8,385 bases of DNA, taken from positions 1 to 8,385 of the forward strand of contig JAKAGJ010000058.1 of assembly GCA_021815655.1 (NCBI GenBank), given 5' to 3'. The position numbers and the translations under genes are program-made. How positions within the stretch are numbered: the first letter of the stretch is position 1; each line of letters begins with the position of its first letter. Positions 1-5,594 of this stretch are shown here, piece by piece. The notes under the pieces were generated by a model. The model saw only the letters and a list, made by a program, of their open reading frames with translations, was not told the DNA's origin and made no database searches. This DNA is from Deltaproteobacteria bacterium. Lineage in GTDB: Bacteria; Desulfobacterota; Desulfarculia; Desulfarculales; Desulfarculaceae.

Positions 1-120
1 GCATATTGGCATGACCCCGAGCGCGCGGCGCCCCAGGACGGCACCGGCTACAGCGTGATCTTTTGCCGTAATGGAAACGGGCGGGGACAACCCCCGCCCG
101 TTTCTTTTTGGGCGACTTGA
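1..120 (+). CDS. Possible 3' end of an unidentified plus-strand gene (partial)
   Basis: Frame 1 is open from the window edge to a TGA at 118-120. Over the first 60 bases its codons have a strongly G/C third position (17 of 20) and encode a plausible protein tail containing YWHDPER and GTGYSVIFC. The last 15 or so codons run through the rightward terminator hairpin at 74-104, which gives a low-complexity tail (NGNGRGQPPP). That is unusual, so the frame may be wrong. The alternative is frame 2, which stops at TGA 56-58, 15 bases before the hairpin, a more normal spacing. Too little is visible to name a family. The presence of a plus-strand gene upstream is supported mainly by the terminator orientation. 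Confidence 0.3.
   Translation, partial: AYWHDPERAAPQDGTGYSVIFCRNGNGRGQPPPVSFWAT
74..109 (+). terminator. Rho-independent terminator between convergent genes
   Basis: A perfect 13-bp stem (74-86 pairing with 92-104, core CGGGCGGGG/CCCCGCCCG) encloses a 5-base loop ACAAC and is followed directly by TTTTT at 105-109. This orientation terminates transcription entering from the left on the plus strand. It lies 21 bases beyond the livF stop codon, so it could also act on the minus-strand liv transcript. In that direction the stem is followed by CATTACGG with no real U-tract, so any effect there should be weaker. Confidence 0.88.
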
Positions 121-129
121 ACGATGGGC

Positions 130-834
130 TTACAGGCCCAGGTAGGCCTCGCGCACGTGGGGGTTGGCCATGAGCTCCTGGCCGGAGCCGGTCAGCGCGA
201 TGCGACCGTTTTCCAGGACATAGGCGCGGTCGCACATGGCCAGGGTGTTGTGCACGTTCTGCTCGACCAGGAGCACGGTAAGCCCCTCCTGGTTGACCTT
301 CTTGACCAGCTCGAAGATGTGCTCCACCAACAACGGCGAGAGGCCCAGCGAGGGCTCGTCGAACATCAGTATCTTGGGCAGACTCATCAGGCCGCGGCCG
401 ATGGCCACCATCTGCTGTTCGCCGCCTGAGAGGGTGCCCGCGGCCTGCTTGCGCCGCTCCTTGACCCGGGGGAACAGCTCGTATATCCACTCCAGGGTCT
501 GTTGGCGCTTGGCCTTGGCGTGGGGGCTCAAGGAACCCATGAGCAGGTTCTCCTCCACGCTCATCTCGCCAAACAAGCGACGCCCCTCGGGCACCTGGGC
601 CACGCCGCGCTCCAACACCTGGAAGGGCTTCAGGCTATGGATGGGCTCGCCGTTGAACATGATGCGCCCTTTTTGCGGCGTGAGCAGGCTGGAGATGGTT
701 TTCAGCGTGGTGGACTTGCCCGCCCCGTTGGCCCCCACCAAAACCAGTATCTCGCCTTCCTTCACCTCGAAGCTCACCTCCCACAGCACCTGCAAGTCGC
801 CGTAGAAGACGTCGATGCCCTCGACTTTCAGCAT
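130..834 (-). CDS. livF: LivF-type ABC transporter ATP-binding protein
   Basis: Second ATPase of a branched-chain amino acid-type (HAAT) importer; it pairs with LivG on the cytoplasmic face of the LivHM permease and powers uptake by ATP hydrolysis. The 234 residues match the family length. Visible motifs are Walker A GANGAGKST (34-42), Q-loop around Gln80 followed by the LivF hallmark VPEGR, signature LSGGEQ (135-140), Walker B ILMFDE (155-160, catalytic Glu160) and VEQN at 190-193. There Gln192 replaces the usual switch His, as is normal for LivF (E. coli LivF also has VEQN). It starts with ATG 18 bases after the livG stop, with a weak GGGGGA ribosome site, and ends at TAA. It is the last gene of the liv run; the next element downstream is the convergent terminator. 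Confidence 0.95.
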   Translation of the reverse strand: MLKVEGIDVFYGDLQVLWEVSFEVKEGEILVLVGANGAGKSTTLKTISSLLTPQKGRIMFNGEPIHSLKPFQVLERGVAQVPEGRRLFGEMSVEENLLMGSLSPHAKAKRQQTLEWIYELFPRVKERRKQAAGTLSGGEQQMVAIGRGLMSLPKILMFDEPSLGLSPLLVEHIFELVKKVNQEGLTVLLVEQNVHNTLAMCDRAYVLENGRIALTGSGQELMANPHVREAYLGL

Positions 835-852
835 GGCAGTAATCCCCCGTGC

Positions 853-1575
853 CTAGTGCCCGCCGCCGTGGCCCAGATAGGCCTCGATCACCTTGCTGTC
901 CCGGGCCACCTCCTGGGGCGTGCCCTCGGCGATGGTCTGGCCGTGGTTGATGCAATGGATGCGGTCGCTGATGCTCATGATGACCTTCATGATGTGCTCC
1001 ACGATGACGATGGTCACTCCGCTTTTCCGAATCTTGAGGATCAGCGCGATGGCCTCGTCCAGCTCGCCGGGGTTCAAGCCCGCGGCGGTCTCGTCCAGAA
1101 GCAGCAGCGTGGGCTCGGTGGCCATGGCCCGGGTGATCTCCAGGCGCTTGCGCGAGGCGATGGACAGCCCCCGGGCCAGGTGTCCGGCATAGGGCGTCAG
1201 CCCGCAGAAGTCCAGCCACTTCTCGGCCTGGGCGCGGGCCTGTTTCATGCTGCCGTGGCGCAGAAAGGCGCTGGCGATGACGTTGTCCAGGACGGTCATG
1301 CGCTTCAGGGGCTTCACCACCTGGAAGGTGCGCCCCACCCCCAGGGCGCAAATCTGGAAGGTCTTGAGCCCCGTGATGTCCTGGCCCTTGAACATCACCT
1401 TGCCACAGGTCACGGGAAAGACATGGCTGATGAGGTTGAAGGTGGTGGTCTTGCCCGAGCCGTTGGGGCCGATCAGACCGAAAATCTCGCCCTCCTCGAC
1501 CGCGAAGCTGACGTTGTCAACCGCCCGCAGGCCGCCGAAGTTCTTGCACACGCCATGAAGTTCCAGTATGGCCAT
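853..1575 (-). CDS. livG: LivG-type ABC transporter ATP-binding protein with divergent signature motif
   Basis: First ATPase of the Liv-type importer, 240 residues. Walker A GPNGSGKTT (36-44), Walker B LLLLDE (157-162, Glu162), AAGLNP D-loop region (164-169) and switch His194 in IVEH are intact. The C-terminal segment SDRIHCINHG...IAEGTP is typical of LivG. The ABC signature is not canonical: where E. coli LivG reads LAYGQQRRLE, this protein has LSIASRKRLE (137-146), so the Gly that contacts the ATP gamma-phosphate is Ala140. I recall LTLxxRKRLE-like variants in other LivG-type subfamilies, so this is probably a subfamily trait rather than damage. It starts at ATG 9 bases after the livM stop. 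The ribosome site AGGAGA (1586-1581) shares bases with the livM TAG, which implies translational coupling. Confidence 0.94.
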   Translation of the reverse strand: MAILELHGVCKNFGGLRAVDNVSFAVEEGEIFGLIGPNGSGKTTTFNLISHVFPVTCGKVMFKGQDITGLKTFQICALGVGRTFQVVKPLKRMTVLDNVIASAFLRHGSMKQARAQAEKWLDFCGLTPYAGHLARGLSIASRKRLEITRAMATEPTLLLLDETAAGLNPGELDEAIALILKIRKSGVTIVIVEHIMKVIMSISDRIHCINHGQTIAEGTPQEVARDSKVIEAYLGHGGGH

Positions 1576-1580
1576 GGCTG

Positions 1581-1587
1581 TCTCCTA
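1581..1587 (-). promoter_or_regulatory. Shine-Dalgarno of livG fused to the livM stop codon
   Basis: On the minus strand TAGGAGA contains the livM stop (TAG) and a strong AGGAGA ribosome-binding site, followed by a 5-base spacer CAGCC and the livG ATG. A ribosome finishing livM would sit on the livG initiation region. This supports tight coupling of permease and ATPase synthesis and confirms the livG start. Confidence 0.75.
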
Positions 1588-2577
1588 ACCGCGCCGGAAG
1601 GCGCGCTTGATGCGCGCCCAGTCGCCGACCACCCCGTTGGGCAGGTTCATGATTACCACCACCACCAGAATGCCGAAGGCCAGCACGTGGGCCTGGCTGA
1701 CGTACTTGGTCACCACGGTCATGAAGCCCCCGCCCATGGCGTCGGTCAGGGCCTGCAAGGCCCCGAAGCCCGCGCTGCGGAACACCTCCTGCAAGGCCAC
1801 CATTATCAAGGCCCCCACCGCCGGTCCGTAAAGCGTGCCCACCCCGCCCACGATGGCCACCAGGATGGCCATGATGGAGATGTCATGCAGCGAGAACACC
1901 ACGTGCGGGTCGATGAAGCCCATGTAATTCATGTACAAGGCCCCGGCCGTGCCCGTCAGGAAGGCGTGCATGCACAAGGAGATCATCTTGTACTTGGTGG
2001 TGTTGATGCCGATCGAGGCCGCCGCGTCCTGGTCCTCGCGGATGGACACGAAATAATAGCCCAGCTTGGAGCGCGTCACCGCCTGCACCAGCAGGATGGA
2101 GCCCACCGCCAGGGCCAGGGCGATGTAGTAGTAGGGCAGCTTGGAGATGAAGGTCTGCATGATAAGGATGCCCACCATGCCCTCGGTCAGGGACTCCCAG
2201 CTGGTGGCCACCTGGCGCATCACCTCCCCCAGGGCCAGCGAGCCCAGGGCGAAGTAGGCCCCGCGCAGGGGGAAGGCGATCCAGCCGAAGGGGAAGGCGA
2301 TCAGCACCGCCACCGCGCCGCCCAGGGCCATGCCCCACCAGGCCGAAAGGCCCAGGTGGTGGGAAAGTAGCCCCGCCGTGTAGGCGCCCACGCCGAAAAA
2401 GGCCGCCGCGCCAAAGGACACCTGGCCCGTGTAACCGGCCAAAAGGTTCCAGCCGGTGCCTATGGTCACCCACAAGAGCACCAGGATCATCAGGTGCTGG
2501 AAGTAGGGCTCGGTCACCACCAGGGGCAGCACCAAAAGCAGGGCCAACAGGATCAGGGGAATGCGATGTTCTCTCAT
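1585..2577 (-). CDS. livM: LivM-type ABC transporter permease
   Basis: Inner-membrane permease subunit of the HAAT family (BPD_transp_2 fold), 330 residues, highly hydrophobic with about eight to nine membrane segments. Family landmarks are GYTGQVSFGAAAFFGVGAY (48-66), the cytoplasmic coupling segment SIREDQDAAASIGIN (178-192) that docks with the ATPases, GGVGTLYGP (244-252) and the C-terminal NLPNG (311-315). A hydrophilic stretch of about 15 residues after EVFRSAGFG (264-272) looks longer than in typical LivM proteins such as E. coli's; this is judged by eye. The ATG lies only 2 bases after the livH stop, with AAGGTG in the end of livH as ribosome site, so livH and livM are translationally coupled. 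It forms the LivHM heterodimer. Confidence 0.94.
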   Translation of the reverse strand: MREHRIPLILLALLLVLPLVVTEPYFQHLMILVLLWVTIGTGWNLLAGYTGQVSFGAAAFFGVGAYTAGLLSHHLGLSAWWGMALGGAVAVLIAFPFGWIAFPLRGAYFALGSLALGEVMRQVATSWESLTEGMVGILIMQTFISKLPYYYIALALAVGSILLVQAVTRSKLGYYFVSIREDQDAAASIGINTTKYKMISLCMHAFLTGTAGALYMNYMGFIDPHVVFSLHDISIMAILVAIVGGVGTLYGPAVGALIMVALQEVFRSAGFGALQALTDAMGGGFMTVVTKYVSQAHVLAFGILVVVVIMNLPNGVVGDWARIKRAFRRG

Positions 2578-2579
2578 GG

Positions 2580-3455
2580 CTACACCTTGGTCAGGCGCTT
2601 GAAGCCGCCGGGCAGGAACAACAACACCAGGATGAAGATCACCAGGCCCATCATGTCCTCGTAGTCCATCCCTATGTAGGTGGCCCCGAAGGCCTCGGCC
2701 AGGCCCAGGGTCACGCCGCCCAGGATGGCCCCCACCGTGGAACCCAGGCCCCCCAGGATGGTGATGACAAAGGCCTTGCGCGTAAACGGCCCGCCGATGT
2801 CAGGGAACAGGTAGTAGATCGGCAGCAGGAGCGTGCCCGCCGCCGCCACCAGGCCCGCGCCCATGCCCATGGTGATGGTGCGGATGCGGTCGGCGTTGAC
2901 CCCCATCAGGCTGGCCGCCTCGGCGTCCTGGGCCACCGCCCGGATGCTGCGCCCCAGGTCGGTCTTGAGCAAAAACCAGAACATGCCCGCGGTCAGCGCG
3001 CAGGCAAACCCGAAGGCGATGGTCAAGGCCACGGAAAAGGAAATGCCTCCGATGAAGAACGTGGCGTCGGAGTAGCTGGTTTTGACCGACACGTAGTTGG
3101 AGGTGAAGATGAAGCGCGCCACCTCGGTCAGCACCATGCCCACGCCCACGGTCATCAGCACCTGATTCTCCGGGAGCAAAGACTCAATTTTCAGCAGGGG
3201 GTTGAGCGTGTACTTCTGCACCCCCACCCCCACCAGGAAAAGGCAGGGCACCGACACCAAAAGCGTCACGTAGGGGTCTATGCCCAAAAAGTGGAAGCAC
3301 ACGTAGGTGAGGTACATGGCCAGCATCATCATCTGCCCGTGCGCCAGGTTGATGATGCCCATCACGCCCATGATCAGCGTCATGCCGATGCCGATCAAGG
3401 CGTAGAGACCGCCCTTGAGCACCCCCGCCACCAGGGTCTGAAAAAATACTTCCAT
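2580..3455 (-). CDS. livH: LivH-type ABC transporter permease
   Basis: Inner-membrane permease partner of LivM, 291 residues, the usual family length. It begins with a hydrophobic helix and carries the LivH motif GIINLAHGQMMMLAMY (33-48), the coupling segment IRAVAQDAEAASLMGVN (171-187), ILGGLGSTVGAILGG (233-247) and LPGG near the C-terminus (281-284). The ATG start is supported by GAGG (3466-3463) with a 7-base spacer. It is separated from the binding-protein gene by 157 bases holding strong secondary structure, while livM follows after 2 bases. This makes livHMGF a tight unit, probably expressed at a lower level than livK. Confidence 0.94.
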   Translation of the reverse strand: MEVFFQTLVAGVLKGGLYALIGIGMTLIMGVMGIINLAHGQMMMLAMYLTYVCFHFLGIDPYVTLLVSVPCLFLVGVGVQKYTLNPLLKIESLLPENQVLMTVGVGMVLTEVARFIFTSNYVSVKTSYSDATFFIGGISFSVALTIAFGFACALTAGMFWFLLKTDLGRSIRAVAQDAEAASLMGVNADRIRTITMGMGAGLVAAAGTLLLPIYYLFPDIGGPFTRKAFVITILGGLGSTVGAILGGVTLGLAEAFGATYIGMDYEDMMGLVIFILVLLFLPGGFKRLTKV

Positions 3456-3486
3456 GCTACAGCCTCACGCCCGTCCCATGTCGGGA

Positions 3487-3511
3487 CCGGCCTCCGCGGA
3501 TGACCGGCCGG
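3487..3511 (-). repeat. Small nested inverted repeat in the livK-livH gap
   Basis: CCGGCC (3487-3492) pairs with GGCCGG (3506-3511), and the 13-base interval begins with the 8-base palindrome TCCGCGGA (3493-3500). In the minus-strand mRNA this would form a modest hairpin about 30 bases before the livH start codon. Short GC-rich palindromes are common in such a genome, so a function is uncertain. Confidence 0.35.
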
Positions 3512-3562
3512 CAACCCTCATGGCCACATGCTGTCCAATGACTCACACCACCTAGCTCTAGC

Positions 3563-3604
3563 CCGGGGGCCCCCGGCCAGGCCCGTCTGGGCCAGGCCGG
3601 GGGC
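3563..3604 (-). other. Long GC-rich hairpin after livK, probable mRNA-stabilising or attenuating element
   Basis: Bases 3569-3584 pair with 3589-3604 to give a 16-position stem with a single A-A mismatch (3579/3594) and the loop GTCT. It starts 8 bases past the livK stop. No T-run follows on the minus strand (the transcript continues GGCCCCCGGGC), so it is not a classical intrinsic terminator. A perfect 14-base palindrome (3563-3576) overlaps its distal arm and could form an alternative structure. A stable stem here can protect the 3' end of a binding-protein message and lower readthrough into the permease genes, as known for maltose-type operons. That role is inferred from position. Confidence 0.65.
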
Positions 3605-3612
3605 AAAAGGGA

Positions 3613-4809
3613 TCACTTGCGCTCAGACCACTTGGGCACGGGATACACCGCCGGCTTGGTGGCGATCTCCTTGGGCCAAACCGTCTCCAGCTTGCCGCCC
3701 TGCCATTGCACCAGATAGGTGGGAAGCTTGTTCTGCTGGGTCTTCTTGTCGTAGGACACGAACTTCACCGGGCCAAAAGCCGTCATCACGTCGGTATGGA
3801 CCAGCGCCTCCTGCACCGCCGCCGGAGTAAGCTCCTTGGCCCGCTTCAGGGCGTCGGCGATCACGTACATGCAGGCATAGGCCTCGGCGCCGTGATACTC
3901 GGTGGGGTGGCCGTACTTCTTCTGGTATTTGTCGAAATAGGCCTTGGCTCCGGGATAGGGCACCGTCTCCGTCCACAGCGTGGCCGAGAACACGTAGTCG
4001 GCCGCCTTGCCCGCGTTGTCGTAGAAACCGGGCAGCGTGAAGCCGGCGCCGCCGCCCACGAAGAGCCTGGGATTGATGTCAAGCTCCTTGGACTGGCGCA
4101 TCAAGAGGCCGGCGTCCATGAGGTAGGACACCATGTACAGCAGGTCGGGATTGGCCGCCTTGACCTTGATGAGCAGGGGCTTGAAGTCCACGGCGCCGGA
4201 GTCGTAGCCCTCCTTCAAGACCACCTTCAGGCCCATCTTCTCGCACTGGGCCGCGAAGCTCTTGGAGCTGGATTGCCCGAAGTTGCTTTTTTCGTAGAGG
4301 ATGGCCACGGTCTGCGGCTTGACCACCTCACCCAAGAACGAGTTCAGGGCCTTGGGATACTCACTGGCCGGCGGGTTCAGGCGAAACACGTAGTTCCACT
4401 TCTGCTCCGTGATCTTGTCGTCGCTGCCCGTGTTCACCACGAAGGGCACCTGACGCTGCTGGGCCACCGCCGCCATGGCGAAAGTCACCGACGACGAGTA
4501 GCCGCCGCCCACCACCACCACCTTGTCCTGGGTGATGAGCTTCTCCATGGCCGAACGGCCCACGTCGGGTTTGCCCGTGTCGTCCTCTTTCACCAGCTCG
4601 ATCGGCTTGCCCTTGATGCCGCCGGCGCCGTTGATCTCGTCCAGGGCCAACTGGAAGCTGTTCCACTCAATCTCGCCGAACTGCGCCTCCGTGCCCGTCA
4701 AGGGCAGGACCACCCCGACCTTAATGCCCTCCGCCGCTCGCGCGGAGACCGAGCAAGCAAGCAAGAGGCAACAAACCACGGACCACACTACCGACCCTGG
4801 CCGTTTCAT
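3613..4809 (-). CDS. livK: Periplasmic substrate-binding protein of the Liv/HAAT family
   Basis: Solute receptor of the importer (type I periplasmic binding fold, Peripla_BP_6), 398 residues. The N-terminus is a signal peptide (MKRPGSVV... hydrophobic 7-21). Cleavage could be by signal peptidase I at SARA|AEG (22-28), or as a lipoprotein at Cys19 in LLAC. The mature part opens with IKVGVVLPLTG (29-39) as usual. GGGYSSSVT (101-109) and NTGSDD (126-131) align with the LivJ/LivK segments that hold the ligand carboxylate. The LivJ GPEG segment, whose Glu binds the amino group, aligns with GGGA (252-255), so that Glu appears absent. The exact substrate is therefore open; the gene symbol denotes family and position only. 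The ATG has an excellent GGGAGGA ribosome site 6 bases upstream. It is the first gene of the liv run. Confidence 0.9.
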   Translation of the reverse strand: MKRPGSVVWSVVCCLLLACSVSARAAEGIKVGVVLPLTGTEAQFGEIEWNSFQLALDEINGAGGIKGKPIELVKEDDTGKPDVGRSAMEKLITQDKVVVVGGGYSSSVTFAMAAVAQQRQVPFVVNTGSDDKITEQKWNYVFRLNPPASEYPKALNSFLGEVVKPQTVAILYEKSNFGQSSSKSFAAQCEKMGLKVVLKEGYDSGAVDFKPLLIKVKAANPDLLYMVSYLMDAGLLMRQSKELDINPRLFVGGGAGFTLPGFYDNAGKAADYVFSATLWTETVPYPGAKAYFDKYQKKYGHPTEYHGAEAYACMYVIADALKRAKELTPAAVQEALVHTDVMTAFGPVKFVSYDKKTQQNKLPTYLVQWQGGKLETVWPKEIATKPAVYPVPKWSERK

Positions 4810-4853
4810 GATCTTCCTCCCACAATGGCTGAGATGGTGAAAACTTCCGCCCC

Positions 4854-4871
4854 GGCCCCGGACAGGGGGCC
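4854..4871 (-). other. Leader hairpin upstream of livK
   Basis: In the transcript GGCCCC (4871-4866) pairs with GGGGCC (4859-4854) around a 6-base loop, about 45 bases before the livK start codon. If transcription begins at the candidate promoter just upstream, this lies at the 5' end of the leader, where such stems commonly protect mRNA. It has no adjacent T-run; TTTT comes only about 8 bases later, so an attenuator is unlikely. Confidence 0.4.
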
Positions 4872-4879
4872 ATATTTAC

Positions 4880-4942
4880 ACCCTAGTCGCCGCGCGGGGC
4901 GAGGTCAACTCCAAGAACTTAGATTTTAATGTAAGAATTATA
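4880..4942 (-). promoter_or_regulatory. Candidate sigma70-type promoter of the liv genes with AT-rich upstream block
   Basis: On the minus strand TTGACC (4908-4903) is followed after exactly 17 bases by TAGGGT (4885-4880): five of six matches in the -35 but only three in the -10. Upstream (4942-4917) lies the only markedly AT-rich block of the region, compatible with an UP element; it includes a perfect TATAAT (4942-4937), for which I find no matching -35. The spacer holds an inverted repeat TCGCC-N6-GGCGA (4902-4887) that could be a regulator site. The predicted start near 4873 would leave a leader of about 64 bases. A weak -10 fits a promoter that needs an activator such as the neighbouring response regulator. 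Confidence 0.4.
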
Positions 4943-4958
4943 CCTACAGGTGGCCGGA

Positions 4959-5594
4959 TCAGGGCTGAATCAGCTTGTACTGCATGGCAAAGCGCGACAA
5001 CTCGGCGTTGTTGCGCAGGGCCAGTTTCTTGAGCAGGCGGAAGCGGTAGGTGTCCACGGTCTTGACGCTGAGGTTGTAATCCTCGGCGATCTCGCGGTTG
5101 GTCTTGCCCAGGGCCAGGGCGCGCAGCACCTGCAACTCGCGGTTGGACAGGCTCTCCAGGGGCGACAGATCATCCTGGCCGCGAGACAGGCGCACCGCCA
5201 GGGCCTCGGCCACCTCGTCGCTCAAGAAACGCCCTCCGGCCAGCACCTTGCGGATGGCATTGACCAACTGCTCGGGGGCGCCGCGCTTGGTCAGGTAGCC
5301 GCGGGCGCCGGCGGCCAGGCAGCGCACCACGTACTGCTCCTCCTCGTGCATGGTCAGCACCAGGACGGGCAGCTCGGGCCAGATGTCCCTGAGCCGCTGG
5401 ATGGCCTCCAGGCCGTCCAGACCGGGCATGGAGATGTCCATCACCACCACGTCGGGCGGGTTCTCCCTGGCCAGCTTGAGGGCCTGGCGCCCGTCGGCCG
5501 CCTCGGACACCTCCATGTCGCCGGCGTCCTCCAACAGGCGGCGCAGCCCCGCGCGCACGATGCTGTGGTCATCGGCTAGGAGCACCCGAATCAT
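4959..5594 (-). CDS. NarL/FixJ-family two-component response regulator
   Basis: Cytoplasmic DNA-binding regulator of 211 residues with the standard order receiver then LuxR/GerE helix-turn-helix. The receiver (about 2-118) has the acidic pair Asp8/Asp9, phospho-acceptor Asp53 in VVMDISMPG, Thr81 and Lys103 (YLTK), so all catalytic residues are present. The output domain (about 146-206) shows LSNRELQVLRALALGKTNREIA and LSVKTVDTYRFRLLKKL, the usual GerE pattern. Its ATG overlaps the kinase TGA in ATGA (5594-5591), with a strong AAGGAGA site (5607-5601) inside the kinase gene, so the two are translationally coupled and very likely partners. It ends 149 bases before livK with no terminator between, making the liv genes an obvious target or even part of a read-through transcript; the target is inferred. 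Confidence 0.93.
   Translation of the reverse strand: MIRVLLADDHSIVRAGLRRLLEDAGDMEVSEAADGRQALKLARENPPDVVVMDISMPGLDGLEAIQRLRDIWPELPVLVLTMHEEEQYVVRCLAAGARGYLTKRGAPEQLVNAIRKVLAGGRFLSDEVAEALAVRLSRGQDDLSPLESLSNRELQVLRALALGKTNREIAEDYNLSVKTVDTYRFRLLKKLALRNNAELSRFAMQYKLIQP

Noticed and set aside
502..2370. A 622-codon open frame on the plus strand across livF, livG and livM
   Set aside because: It crosses three well-supported minus-strand genes, is rich in His/Gln/Gly/Ala, has no motif, and would need to ignore clear Walker and permease motifs in the other strand.
3465..3521. An 18-codon minus-strand open frame in the livK-livH gap that could be a leader peptide
   Set aside because: No convincing ribosome site, no run of regulatory codons (no Leu, Ile or branched-chain cluster), and it overlaps the ribosome-binding region of livH. 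Chance is sufficient.
4854..4871. The leader hairpin as an attenuator or intrinsic terminator upstream of livK
   Set aside because: The stem is only 6 bp and is followed by GGGGCGGAAG before any T-run, so it does not meet the usual terminator pattern.
3706..4929. A 407-codon open frame on the plus strand opposite livK
   Set aside because: Low-complexity His/Leu/Gly-rich translation, no ribosome site or domain. The opposite strand encodes a complete binding protein with a signal peptide.
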